Position numbers and translations under genes: made by a program
Shown: positions 10,763 to 22,030 of the stretch, piece by piece
Layout: each line of letters opens with the position of its first letter
Numbering within the stretch: position 1 is the stretch's first letter
Assembly: GCA_004335835.1 (NCBI GenBank)
Contig: RWJK01001232.1
Location: 4,636 to 68,635 of the forward strand
Source: Scenedesmus sp. ARA3
Lineage: Eukaryota; Chlorophyta; Chlorophyceae; Sphaeropleales; Scenedesmaceae
Direction of reading: 5' to 3'
Length of the DNA: 64,000 nucleotides
Notes under the pieces: model-generated
Seen by the model: the letters and a program-made list of their open reading frames with translations, nothing else
The model's database searches: none
Told to the model about the DNA's origin: nothing

Positions 10763-11893
10763 AGAGCCAGCGCTGCACGTACCCGGGCGGCTGGCGGCCC
10801 AAGCCAGGGGCCAAGAACCACCCCTACTGCTCATTGCCTGTCAGCCAGCAGCAGAAGCAGAAGCCAGCCATGAAAGGGGCACCACCAGCTGCACAGAACA
10901 GCAGCAGGCACAAAGACAAGCGGCAGCGGCAGCAGCAGCAGCGCAGCTCCAGTGGGCGCCGCTCGGAGGGTGCTGGTACAAGTGGGGGCAGCACCGCTGA
11001 TGCAGCCGCGGCAGCAGCACCAGGTTTCAGGAAAGGCAGGAAGCTCAGTAAGATGGAAAGGCTGGAGCTCATTCTGGCAGGGGCGCCTGCTGCTGCAGCA
11101 GCTGCTGCGGCAGGGCGCGGGCTAGGCGGCAGTGGCAGTGCCAGCGGTGCGCACTCAGGGCCGAGTGCAGCAGCAGCAGCAGGAGCAGCAGCAGCAGCAG
11201 CAAGAGCAGCAGCAGGAGTCTGAGCAGCAGCAGAAGAAGCAGCTGCTGCAGATTGACATTCAGCGCTTGCTGGCTGCCCAACTAGCTGCAACGCAGCGGC
11301 AGCAGCAGCAGCAGCAGCAGCGGCAGCAGCAGGAGCCTGAGCAGCAGGAGCCTGAGCAGCAGCAGAAGCAGCAGCCGCTGCCGATTGACATTCAGCGCTT
11401 GCTGGCTGCCCAGCTAGCCGCAAGGCTGCGGCAGCAGCAGCAGGAGCAGCAGCTGCAGCAGCAGCAGCGCCCTATCATCGACCCTGTTCAGCAGATCAAC
11501 ACTATTCCTGCTGCTGGTGCTGCTGCTGCGGCCACTGATGCATCGCCATCTACTGATGACGTAGTCATCATTGATGATGACGATGAGGCAGACTCTGAAC
11601 AGCTGCAGCAGCAGCAGCAGGCGCAGTATCTGCGGCAGCTGCAGCTGCAGCATCAGGATGCTGCGCACTTCCATCCGCCTGCTGCTGCTGCTACTGCTGC
11701 TGCTGCGGCGGCGGCAGCGACGGCTGCTGCTGCCAGTGCTGAGGACTTCATGGGGAGGTGGAACCACATGAAGCAGCAGGCGCAGACGGCGCTGCAGCAG
11801 CAGCAGCAGCAGCACAGGCAGCGGCAGCAGCATGCTGCACCACGTGCACCTCCTGCTGCTGATGACGCCGTGATTGACTTGACAGAGGATTGA
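9585..11893 (+). CDS. Uncharacterised Gln-rich protein with two SUMO-interaction-like motifs
   Basis: Exon 1 9585-9713 (ATG; ends FVNRQRKM|gtgagc). A likely exon near 9999-10060 codes ITFDALTSSIQVLSSNTL. Exon 10405-10539 codes WPEYVKIVPREFSLPLGDER and RIWRYTCSQAYWDQL. Exon from 10765, entered through (CTG)17CAG, codes RCTYPGGWRPKPGAKNHPYC and a basic, low-complexity stretch (GFRKGRKLSKMERLELILAG). All junctions are phase 0. The C-terminal part (11132-11893) lies in another frame: poly-Q with the motif IDIQRLLAAQLAA twice, the acidic DDVVIIDDDDEADSE and the terminal AVIDLTED. VVIID and VIDLT fit the established SUMO-interaction motif (hydrophobic core next to acids). How the frame changes between 11132 and 11221 is unresolved. 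No enzymatic family recognised. Confidence 0.65.
10711..10764 (+). repeat. (CTG)17 run forming a 3' splice site
   Basis: Seventeen CTG units directly followed by CAG and then the exon starting AGCCAGCGC at 10765. The upstream exon ends at 10539, so the triplet run occupies the polypyrimidine/acceptor position. Confidence 0.85.
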
Positions 11894-14800
11894 TTACCGA
11901 GTCGATTGTGCCATCCCTTGTTTGGGGGAGTGGCTGGTTTGGTGCGGCACGGTAGCGTTGAGTTGATTGGCTGCTGATGTGGCGAGCTCATCGTGCTGTC
12001 CCCTGGTTGGAAGTTGCACACAATCCTTTGATGCGTTGAGGATGCTGTGTGTGCACACCACGTGGTGCCCATAGCGCCGTGACTTGCACGCATTGGTTGC
12101 TCCGTGCTGTGCAGAGCAAAGCAAGCATGCGGTAGTGCTCTGGTGCCTGGGCCAAGGCGCCCCATATAGTCTGCAAAAAATTGGCGGCTCTTGAATGCCG
12201 TTGTCCAGGTTGCCCTGCGCAAGGGGCTGGGGCATTGCAGCAGCATGTCTAGGGTGTCTCAGTCCACACGCCTGTGAATGCCGCTGCTAGTGATCTTGTG
12301 CCTGGCGCCGCGCTGGTTTGCTATTGCACCCGCTGGCATAGTACGCACTTCTCTGTGTTGCTGCTGGAGAAATAGCTTGTTTACCTCGCCAAGCGCCGGG
12401 TGCTGCTGGGGCAAGTGCACCGGTGCATACGGGCCGCCTGTTCAGGGGCTGTGCCACAGCAGTGCCTCCAGGCATGGATAATCCATGGCCTGAAGTTTTG
12501 GCTGTTCAGCTGCGTCATGGCGTGCGTTTGCTGCCGCGTCCCCAGCATCTGTTTAGTTGATCCTCTGATGAGAGATATTGATTCCAAGATGTTGACAGCG
12601 AGTTTGCATATGGACGTGATTCTGTGTATCTCAGAGGCAGGACATGCTGCCTGACACGCCGCACACAGCAGCCCACCTGCTGCAATTCTGCTGGGTCTTG
12701 GCGGCCGCATGAATTTGCATGGCTGCCCGCACGACAGCCGCAATGCTTATAGTGTGCAACCAAACTTTTTCGGCCGTTACAACAATCGACAGAGTATCTT
12801 GCCAGCATTATGTATGTGACTACCTGCAACCCTGTATACACATCACCACTTGCCAAGTTGGGGCATTGTGTGGGGTGTCCGGCTCAGCTGTAGCGGGCGC
12901 ATGTCTGGGTCATGCTTGTTATGGGTGTTGTGCCGCGTTGTGATGTCTGGCAACTGCAACTGACCTGCTGTACAGCATGTGCGTGTGGCCGCCACACGTG
13001 AGGGCCTCACACCCTACAGCAGCACCGCACACTGGCGCTGGCAGCCCCAACACCAGCACTATTGGCTGTCATTGCAAGGCACGGATTTCATCATGTACAT
13101 CAATTACAGGCAATTACGTTTAGCGCTTGGAGCTCCTGGTCGCGCCTGGTCTTCAGGGACACCCCAGAAATTGGAGTGCAGCTGAGGTGTGCAATTACAG
13201 CTGAGAGGTATCAGCTGTCAGAAGTTGAACGTGGAATACTTGACTGATGGTGGACAACACTGCTCAGCAGTGCTGCTGTCCGTTCGTCATCTTTTAAAAA
13301 GGCGGTCACAGCTGTCATCAATGGCGGGTACAACGGCTTTGATGCCGGGTGCTCTGGACAATTTACCGACCGGCTTTCGTATGATTATGAACGGCACTAT
13401 ACCACAACTTGCTATCAACTTATCGCTACACCTTCACTTGCTTCTCGTGCAAAGCTTCTAATTTATCTCGAGCTGGCAAGTCTGCGAGTGTCTTTCTTAG
13501 CTTAATATATTTTCTAAACTTCCTCTGCAAAATTTAGCCTGAATCAAGCTCGCCGCCCATGTCTGGCGATGAAGCAGCTCCTGCCATAAACGCCTTAAAA
13601 GGCTAATTTACATAAGTGAATAAGTATTTAAAGTGTGGATGATGAAGGGGAACGTGTACATGCTGCTGGTTTTCATCACAGCAGTGCATGATTCTGTGAG
13701 AGCTCTCACCAGTCTCGAGACAAGCATGCAGACGCTTCCTTCCTTGCAGCACGATCAATCACTGCTGCCTGTGCTGGTGGTGCACGCATGCGTATGTGTC
13801 TCGGCCTCTGAGCGTGCTTGCTCATGCCAGCACTCATGGCTGCGTGGGGTTACTACTATTACACTTCTTGGTACAGTTTGTGGAGTTGGGAGTTGGCCCC
13901 TGTTGCGACGCTGCAGGTGTGCTCAGTGCCTGCAGGACTTTTTGCCTCAGTGCCTGCAGGGTCCGGTGGTGCTTGCAGGAAATGTGGCAGCGGCAGTGTC
14001 CTGCACAGCAGTGCCTGTTTGAAGTGCGCATGCTGATGCAGCACTGTGCATGTTACTGCCAGACGTGCTTCAGGGCTGTGGCGTGTGAAGCATGTGTGTA
14101 CATGTGCATGCATATGCATGGTCTGACTGGCAGCATGTGCTCAGCTACTGCGAGAGTTTGACAGAGCTGCCACAGTCACTTTCGCAGGTGCAGTGTGAGT
14201 TCAAGGGCTTTCAAATACTCTGCAGACTGTCGCAGTACGTGAGCTGTTGTTGGCTTTGCAGCGGCATAGTTCCGCCTCACAGCCTGTGAGCTCTGGCAGA
14301 GCATTGCCAGGGGTTTGCTGGCACGTTGGCTGGCTTCAAAAACGCATGCCTTTTGCTGCGTCCTCTCGCATACGTAGACTAGTCCAAGCGCCTGCGATAG
14401 CTGAGAACTGTTCAAGCACCCAACATAATCTTTACAGTGCTGTTGACTAGCTGCTACGCATTGTTCAATAAGGATATACTTATAGAACTGTTCTGTGGCA
14501 TGCATGTGGTGCATGGATGCTGGTCGGCTGATGAGACCAGCAGCTGCTGATCAGCGGTTATGAGTGGTTAGCAATGCCATGTTTACCTCGGCAGTGTGAG
14601 GAGCCTGGTGGGGATCTGGTTTGATATGTTGTGGCTGCAATCATGTTGCATAAGCTGCTGCATGTGGCAAAAAAACAATGTTGTTGGGCAAACCACCACA
14701 TGTGCTGGAGAGCCTCATCATCCGGGGTGAGTCAGTGCTTGTCCCTGCTGTACTGCATGTGCATATACAATAAGATGCACACGAATCCGTAGAGAAGTCA

Positions 14801-15479
14801 ATAACTTCTGTGCAGCGGAACGTTCACGCTGTGTTACTTGTTGCCTGGTCAGCGCCGCTGGCTGGTGTGCATGCATGGGTTGTGCAAGCCCAATGGTGCC
14901 TTGCAATTGCTGATGTTGTGCCGGCTTGTGCTGCGTGGCTGTGTGCTGATGTGCCGATGTTGCGCCGGTTGTGCCTGTTCTGCACAATAAAACTCCTTGT
15001 GAAAACTTGTCAAGTTCTTCAGCAGAACTATCTTAGAGCATAGTATAAAGAGTTACAGCGTGCATGCAGGTCAGACATTTCAGTGCAAGCACCAAACATT
15101 GGACCACCACGAACGTCTCTGGCACGTGCTGAATGAACCCTGTTAGCCACTGGTTGCAGGTGTCGCAGACTTACGCCAGTACATTGCCAATGGTACGCCC
15201 TTTCAATACGCTTGCATCCTGCAGCACGAGGCATTTCCGTGCGGTCATGGTTTGTCTGATCTGGTTACAGCGTATCATGCCTCACCAAGCTGCAGCCGTC
15301 GCCGACAAAGCCAAAAAAAGCAACGCCTTCAAAAAACCATGGGCGAAATTCCATCTGCTTCGTTACAATTTGTGCTGCGCCGGGCCTTTGCGCAGTGGCG
15401 GCCACCAAGCCCAACAGGAGCAGCAGGCCGGCCACTGGTGTGCTCAGCATCACCGCTCGCTGCACGCAAATGGGAGAGG

Positions 15480-15540
15480 ATAGTTACATGTGGGTCCTGG
15501 CACCATCTTGGTTGGTGTGAGCCACAACAGGCTGAACACA
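15480..15540. repeat. Dispersed repeat, copy 1
   Basis: About 60 bp beginning tagttacatgtgggtcctgg, shared with 17556-17615 with several substitutions. Copy 1 lies downstream of glyoxalase I, copy 2 in one of its introns. Confidence 0.8.
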
Positions 15541-15570
15541 TGGTCTGCAAACTGACACAGCATCAGCTGG

Positions 15571-16135
15571 TAGCGCTCGAGGCTGTGCAGGATATCGGCA
15601 GCAGAGATGTGCCACTCAGCGGTCATCAGATGGCTAACCAGTCCAGTGAGTTACCACAGATATCATGCTTCACCAAAAGCCCAGCTCTGGAGGCCTGGTA
15701 CAGTAAAAAAGTTACAACGTGCATGCAGGCAAGCATTACAAGCACAATGCAGCATAGTAGCACAGGCCATGTGTGTGCCGCGTGCTGGCACCCCGTTGAC
15801 CTTGCTGGCATCAGTAGCACACACTGCATGCTCAATGAGGGCGTTCTGGAGTTCCTTTTTCTGCGAGACGTCCTGTGCTGCTGCTGCTGCTGCTGCTGCT
15901 GGTGCCAGGACTGGATAGCCCTTTATGTGGACAGTCCACTGCTGTCCTTCTGAACTGCTGGTGCCTGCTGGCTTGTTAGTCTGCTTGACGGCATCGGCAA
16001 CGCGCCTTCCACCCTCTGAGGAGGCGGACACTACGACTGATATCACCCCTCTGATGGCGCCTGGCTTGTGCAGCCCTTCATGACCACTAAGTGGCACATC
16101 TCTGCTGCCAATATCTTGCACAGCATCGAGCGCTA
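15571..16135. repeat. 56-bp imperfect inverted repeat
   Basis: The plus strand at 15571-15626 (tagcgctcgaggctgtgcag...) matches the reverse complement of 16079-16135 with about five substitutions in 56 bases. The arms are separated by about 450 bp, just downstream of the glyoxalase I stop codon. Confidence 0.85.
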
Positions 16136-16170
16136 GCAGGCTGCTGGTGCCTGGCTTGTGCAGCCCTTCA
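16057..16170 (-). repeat. Tandem copy of the glyoxalase I stop region
   Basis: The sequence ctggcttgtgcagcccttca followed by tga occurs at about 16054-16073 and again at 16151-16170, where it contains the glyoxalase I stop codon. The first copy is downstream in the 3' UTR, about 97 bp away. Confidence 0.75.
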
Positions 16171-16257
16171 TGACGCTGCCTGTCCAAGCTTGCCGCTGGC
16201 AGCTGGGTTGAGGATCTCGATCCAGTAGCCATCTGCGGAAAGCCGCACGAACACCAA

Positions 16258-16318
<61 letters not shown>

Positions 16319-18772
16319 CATCAGACCTTGATGTGGCCACATGCTCAGTGGTTGCTGAACCTCAACTTCTAGCAGAAGCAGTGAACATTGGCTTGCAGCT
16401 GCTGCAGGGTGCCGCATGCTGCTGTAAGGTTCAGCAGCATAGCAGCATTGGTGCAGACATGCTGGTGGCAAAACCCATCTCTGAACAAATGTTAGCGGCT
16501 AACTCAAAGCCGCAGGCATAAGCGCCATCAGCAGTGCAGCAAGCATGGCAGCACTCTTGCACGCTGGGGCATGCGGATCATCACTGGCATGAAATGTGGT
16601 GCAATGCCATCAGCATGTGCTAGACCACGCCATCAGCGGCTGCACGCCACTCTGACCCAATACGACATTATCAATACACTTGCTACCTTTTTGCTAACAG
16701 TAGGGTACAAATTGTGTTGTGTTATAACACTGTTAGTAACATACAACAACCCACCTGGGTCCTTGATGAAGGCCAGCCCCTTCATTGAGCCGCCGTCTGG
16801 CTTCTTCACAAACTCCACACCCAGCCTGGCAGCAGCAGCAGCAGGCAACAGCAGTAGCCGCAGCAGCAGCAGCAGCAGCAGCAGCAGTCGCAGCAGCAGC
16901 AGCAGCAGCAGCAGTAGCGGCAACAGCAGTAGCGGCAGCAGCAGCAGCAGCATCACTGGTGCAGGCACATACAGGCTGCACGATGCGCACCACTGCTCGG
17001 CAATTGCGGTCAAACCCCAGCAGCATGCAAGGCACTGCTGCCTTGAGCCACACCAACCAAATGCACCTCTCTGCAGGCATGTGCCCCGCCAAACATGTCA
17101 CACACAGCTCCTCGTGCATCCGTGCTGCCTACGTGGGATACACTGCACGTGGATTTCCACTGATGGCTGCTGTTTAAGCTGCTGCCAGCGCCGCATCAAC
17201 GCAGCAATGCAGCACCAGCACGTGCTGCGCATATCTAATCTGCATGCACGAGGCTGCTGCTGCAGCCCTATTTTGTCAAGCTGCCTGCACTCACATCTCG
17301 AAGCGCTCACAGGCTGCATACACGTCAGGCACCGCCAGCCCTATGTGCCCAAAGCCCCTTGGGTCACTGTTGCCGCTATGGTAACCTGCACAACAGCAGC
17401 ACAACAGCAGCAGAACAGCGCTTTGGAACGAGCAGAGAATCCTGACAACCAGAGAGAGGGCAGAGACAGTAAAGCACATGCGGGCTGACCACTGGCAGTG
17501 TGATAGCGAGCACCAGGACACCTACACTGACATGCACAGCAGGAATGACAAAGGGTAGTTACATGTGGGTCCTGGCACCATCTCAGATGGTATAACTTAC
17601 AACAGGATGAGCACAACGCGTGAGGCCGGAAAATTGGATGATTGTGCCTGGGCATGCATGGGACAGGCCCTACCTGGGAAAGAGTCGTCGCTCTCCGTGC
17701 CCCAGTTGTGAGTCAGCTCCAGCACTGCAGGCCGGCTGAACATCCAGCGCGCCTGGCAGGATGGGAGGCGCGGCAGGTGGTGCGGGCGGCACACAAGGAG
17801 GAGCGGACAGCGTGTAAGAGAGAGCACAGCACGATGCAGCGGTACTGCATAGGATAGTGTGGCATCCTTGTCCAACGTTTGAGCAGAGCAAGGTGGAGTG
17901 CACACCGAACAACAGCATCGTGCTTTTGCTGCTCAGCTGCATTTGCACCGCTGCCTATTCGCAATTTGCTTGGCGCCAGCCCCCATCCACTACAAATCCA
18001 CTGCACAAAGCTTTCACTTGCATAACCCCAGTCATAAAAGCCAAAACCTCGTTAAACGCACCCTCTCTGCTGGGTCCTCTGGGATGTCTTCCTTTTTCTC
18101 ATAGCCCAGGAAGTACAGCCTGCACAAGCAGTAAGGCAAGCACACAAACATGCACACACAGAAAGCAAGATGATGTTGGCATTCATGTGCAGGCCACGTT
18201 CTCCTCCTTCTTTGCATAGCCCAGGAAGTACAGCCTGCACAAAGGGCGGGGTGCGTACACACGGCCAGAGAGACAGCAAGATGGTGTCATCATTCCTTGG
18301 CAGGCCAAGCATGTCCCACAGGCAGTGCTGGTGGTGCTGGCTGCTGCTGCTGCCACCTGCACAGCAGCTGCCCTGCCGCAGGTCCTGCAGGTCCTGTTGC
18401 AACCTGAATTCTGCCACCAGAGACGTCCACATCGGACAAAAATATCCGATCAGTGCAAGCAACCAGCCCACTCACACTGCCCTAATTGCCCCAAAACAGC
18501 GAGCTTCAGTGCAATGCTCGAATGAACCTCATGTCGGCACAGTCCAGCCTGGCCAGCAAATCGGTCAGCCAATCAGAAAAAGCAAACAGCTTCCTCACAC
18601 TACTGTTATCAGCCCAAAACCCGTGAACTTCAGGCCAGTGCTCACGTGAACTTCATGTCGGCAAAGTCCAGCTTGGCCAGCAGCGTCATGCCCAGCACGC
18701 GGGTGTAGAAGTCCAGCGCCCGCCCAGGCTCCTTCACACGTAGCATGGTCTAATTTTCCATCATCAGCAGCA

Positions 18773-18809
<37 letters not shown>

Positions 18810-18916
18810 GCATGTCTAGTTGCAATGTGAGGACCCGAAACAGGTGCTGCGGGGCGGCTGCGGAGGTGCTAGTGCACTAGTGGATGCAGAGGGTGCGCCC
18901 CTCCTGCTGCTGCTGC

Positions 18917-18954
<38 letters not shown>

Positions 18955-19308
18955 GGCTCTGCCAGTGTGCTGCATCTACCTTGGTAATGTAACAAGTGTG
19001 CTCCTTGCTGTACGTTGTAGCTCATTGCAGCTGCAAACAGCTGCTAGAGCACCTGGCCATGCTGTACCGCTCACGACCCTGCAGCCTGACATAATTTAGT
19101 ACAATGCAGCAGTTGCTGTTCGTTGATGAGCTGTCTGTCCCGCGCTGGGAACACCTGGTACCACAGCTGCTGTTAAAACTGCTTATCTGCTGCTGCCTTG
19201 GTGCTGTGCTGCTGCAAGCCGCACCTGCTGAAAGATGAAGTCTTTAGTGGAGGCATCCGGCTCTGCACACACGCCTGGCGTGGCACGCAGCTGCTGCAGG
19301 CTGGCCAT
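16168..19308 (-). CDS. GLO1: Lactoylglutathione lyase (glyoxalase I)
   Basis: Converts the methylglyoxal-glutathione hemithioacetal to S-lactoylglutathione. Exons: 19308 (ATG) to about 19223, [10 protein letters not shown]; about 18655-18749, [20 protein letters not shown]; about 18054-18110, [19 protein letters not shown]; about 17675-17755, [17 protein letters not shown]; about 17298-17392, [20 protein letters not shown]; about 16752-16830, [20 protein letters not shown]; 16168-16234, [18 protein letters not shown], stop at 16168. The junction KDP-D is formed by G|AT across the last intron. The product is about 180 residues, the usual single-domain length. Metal ligands known from the human enzyme are all present: Q of FQQTM, E of LELTHN, H of FGHIG, E of WIEI. 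An upstream in-frame ATG at 19452 would add an Ala/Leu-rich N-terminus, possibly a transit peptide. Several introns end in CTG-rich acceptors and two exon edges are duplicated. Confidence 0.96.
16261..16317 (-). repeat. (CTG)19 on the GLO1 sense strand, before the last exon
   Basis: Nineteen CAG units on the plus strand, thus CTG in the transcript, about 27 bases upstream of the acceptor at 16235 of the last glyoxalase I exon. Confidence 0.95.
17556..17615. repeat. Dispersed repeat, copy 2
   Basis: Second copy of the repeat at 15480-15540 (tagttacatgtgggtcctgg core), inside the glyoxalase I intron between the ELTHNWGTE exon and the [11 protein letters not shown] exon. Confidence 0.8.
18085..18245 (-). 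repeat. Duplicated acceptor plus exon start in GLO1
   Basis: The exon start coding LYFLGYEKK with its acceptor (about 18085-18130) is repeated at about 18205-18245, roughly 115 bp upstream in the intron. The upstream copy lacks the rest of the exon. Confidence 0.8.
18500..18690 (-). repeat. Duplicated exon end plus donor in GLO1
   Basis: The exon end coding [11 protein letters not shown] with its donor (about 18637-18690) is repeated at about 18505-18550, roughly 135 bp downstream. The copy has a few substitutions. Confidence 0.78.
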
Positions 19309-21654
19309 GGCAATGCTGCTAGGAGTCCTGGGCTTGCTGCTGGGCCTAAGTAAGGAGGGTGCTGCTGGAAGCCTGGTTGATTGAGCTGCAGGGCAGCAGC
19401 ATAAGTTGCAGCAGCAGTAGCAGCATGGCATGGGTCCTGCAACAGCTACCATTGTGCATTACATACTGAAGCCCTGAGGATGAAGCAAGCACACAGCAGG
19501 CCTGATACTATTTATAGCCTGTCTAAGATCGCAATAGCATTCGGCTGTGTGCTTGCAACGGCTTCTGAAAAGCTGCTTGTTCAGTTGCTTCTGGTGACTA
19601 CTGCAGTGACTAGGAGGACGCATTCATGCCAGTAGCTCTGGTGCCTCATAGGCTTTGAATAGTAACAATCTCTCTTTTCAATACGTTGGCACGTTCACCT
19701 GCACCGCGACCTCTTGGGCTGGCTGCAGAGTGGTGACGTGAGCGCAGAGCAAGCATGTGGAAGGTGTAGCAACGAAGTTACCCAGCTTGCAGAAACGCTG
19801 ATAAATTCAATAACGTGACAGTACTTAGCAATACGTGCAGGGCGTGGATGCTGCCTGTCACGTCGCAGGGTTCATGTTCTTGCAGGCGTTAAGTCAGGCC
19901 AGCAAGCCCGCGAGCAGAAGATGCCGTGCTCTCACCGTAGACGAGCAGCAAATGCTTGAACATCCTGCAGGTTGTTACCTGTATGACATTAAACGTGCCT
20001 GGGCCCTGACTGTCGGCCCAAGTCAAGCCCAGCACCATACCAGCACAACTCACAGGCAAGCTCCTCTGCTGCTTCTCAACCAACTCAACAACGCAACACC
20101 CCGGCCACAAGGCATGGCCAAACGTATCCATCTGCATGCTACGAACAACCCCTTGCACTGCTGCAAGGGTCCGATGTGATAATCACAGGCAAACAACACG
20201 CACACACACGCTGTGTCTATCCACACAATCAATCTGCTCAAGGAGCCGTCTTTGTACATGCACATGCAGCTAGCCAAAGGTGCTGCGCCTGCTGCCGCCA
20301 GGGCTGTACAGAGTGCAGAACAGTTGAAGTGACGTCAACAAGAGTGTGTCCGGGCGCCGCTGCATGGCTGCCTCAGTCTGTCTGCCTCTGCCTGCACTCG
20401 CATGCATGATGTAGGAATGGTCCGCAGCAGCGCCGCTGCCGCCAGTCGCATGTCACCTGCCTAACGTCCTGTACTGGTCACGCTACCTGGGGTGCAACTC
20501 GCTGCACTGCTTGAGCCTACGCCTACACACATCGCCAATCATCGAAGCTGATGTTTATGCAGCACACATCAAAGCGTCGCAAACCGTCACAGTAACATAG
20601 CTAAACAGCACACTGAACATCAACCACATGTGCCTGTCTGCTTGCAGGAAGAGCTGTGCTGCAAGATGGCAGCCCTGCAGCATTGTGTGGTGCGCTGCTG
20701 CTGCACCTGAACAGTCAAGCTAGCAAACAAAAACCAGAATAGATAGAGTGCTCTCATCAAGCCTAACTCTCTAGCTCCTTGCACTGTGTGTGTGTCAGCC
20801 ACTGCACTGAGGCAGCACCCAGCAGCACCTGGCAGCACAGCTGCAGCAGCATGACGCTGTTTCTGCTGCTGCACTCGGTAACATGCACATGCGCCAGTGG
20901 TGTGGCCTAACAACACACAGCACGCCGATATTTGTCAATTTGCCTTCCAGATTCTTGTCCAACTGCGGATGCGGGAGTGCCAAAAAGCCGTGCGATGCCT
21001 ACCTGACACAGCAGCAACATGTGCAGGACTGAAACCGCACATGCACATGCAACAAGCTGAGCTCTGAGGCCCATCTGTGCTCGAACAGACCACCACAACT
21101 GCACTGCACATGACTACAACACAAGCACCCTGCCAGCTGCTAGCACGCCGACTGCTTGCGCTGCATGCACCCTGGTCACAACCGACTGTACCCTGCGGCT
21201 GTTGCGTGCCGCTGTGTAACAGTCCAAACCTGCAGTAAAGAGAAAACAGCGTTGCGTGCACACTCTGCCGCCCCGCAGCACACGCTGTGCAGTTGTAAAC
21301 TACTGGTACTGCCAGCAGCTGCTGTGCAGAGGGCGCTGCTCGCAGTGACAGCAACAGCAAGTTGCGCCACACGCCTGCTGACTAGCATACACACCCATAA
21401 ACACCACACGTGCAGGGTACAGTCGTGACAAGTCTGGAGCTATGCACAGCTACTGCAGCCCCCGCAACAACCCGGCCACCACCCTCTGCAAACTCTGCAC
21501 ATGCCCTACACACACCAACCACGCAGAACCCCGCCACACCATGTGCCTGCTATCGCTACCGCCCGCCCCGTATGTACCGTGCCATGCACTGCTCATTTTG
21601 TGTGCAGACGCGCGCTGCACCTGTGCAAGCAATGAAACTGCTGTCTCCGCAGCA

Positions 21655-22030
21655 CGAGCGCCAGCCCACCAGCCAGCCAGTGAGCCCACCAGCCAGCCAG
21701 TGAGCCCACCAGCCAGCCAGTGAAGCTGTGTGCTGGCTGGCAGCCGGTCAGCCAGCCATCCAGTCAGCCCAGCAGCCAGCCAGCCAGCCAGCCCACCAGC
21801 CAGCCCACCTGCCAGTCAGCCAGTGAGCCCACCAGCCAGCAGTCAGGCTGTGTGCTGGCTGGCAGCCAGTCAGCCAGCCATGCAGTCAGCCCACCAGCCA
21901 GCCAGCCAGCCATGCAGGCTGTGTGCTGGCTGGCGGCCAGTCAGCCCAGCCAGCCAGCAATCCAGACAGCCCACCAGCCAGCCAGCCCACCTGCCAGTCA
22001 GCCAGCCACCTAGCCAGCCAGTCTGGCTGT
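21655..22030. repeat. CCAG/GCCA tetranucleotide satellite with higher-order unit
   Basis: Long CCAG-rich tract (cagccagccagc). The non-repetitive insert gctgtgtgctggctggc recurs at about 21725, 21848, 21919 and 22026, giving a higher-order arrangement. All frames are open over long stretches because of the repeat, not because of coding. Confidence 0.95.

Larger units (their letters stand above)
11894..16167. other. Gene-poor interval with repeats near its right end
   Basis: No convincing coding exon from 11894 to about 15400. A more AT-rich patch lies at 13480-13630. From 15480 rightward there are inverted and dispersed repeats belonging to the 3' flank of glyoxalase I, including two minus-strand TGTAA poly(A)-like signals (ttaca at 15710-15714 and 15483-15487). 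A CTG run on the plus strand near 15878-15900 is isolated. Confidence 0.5.

Noticed and set aside
10824..11423. Minus-strand Ala-rich open frame of 199 codons
   Set aside because: Antisense of the Gln-rich exon of the SIM-motif gene; no independent coding features.
12278..15240. Several 60-120-codon open frames in the gene-poor interval
   Set aside because: Cys/Trp/His-rich, no splice-consistent chain and no family-like motifs; typical of non-coding GC-rich DNA.
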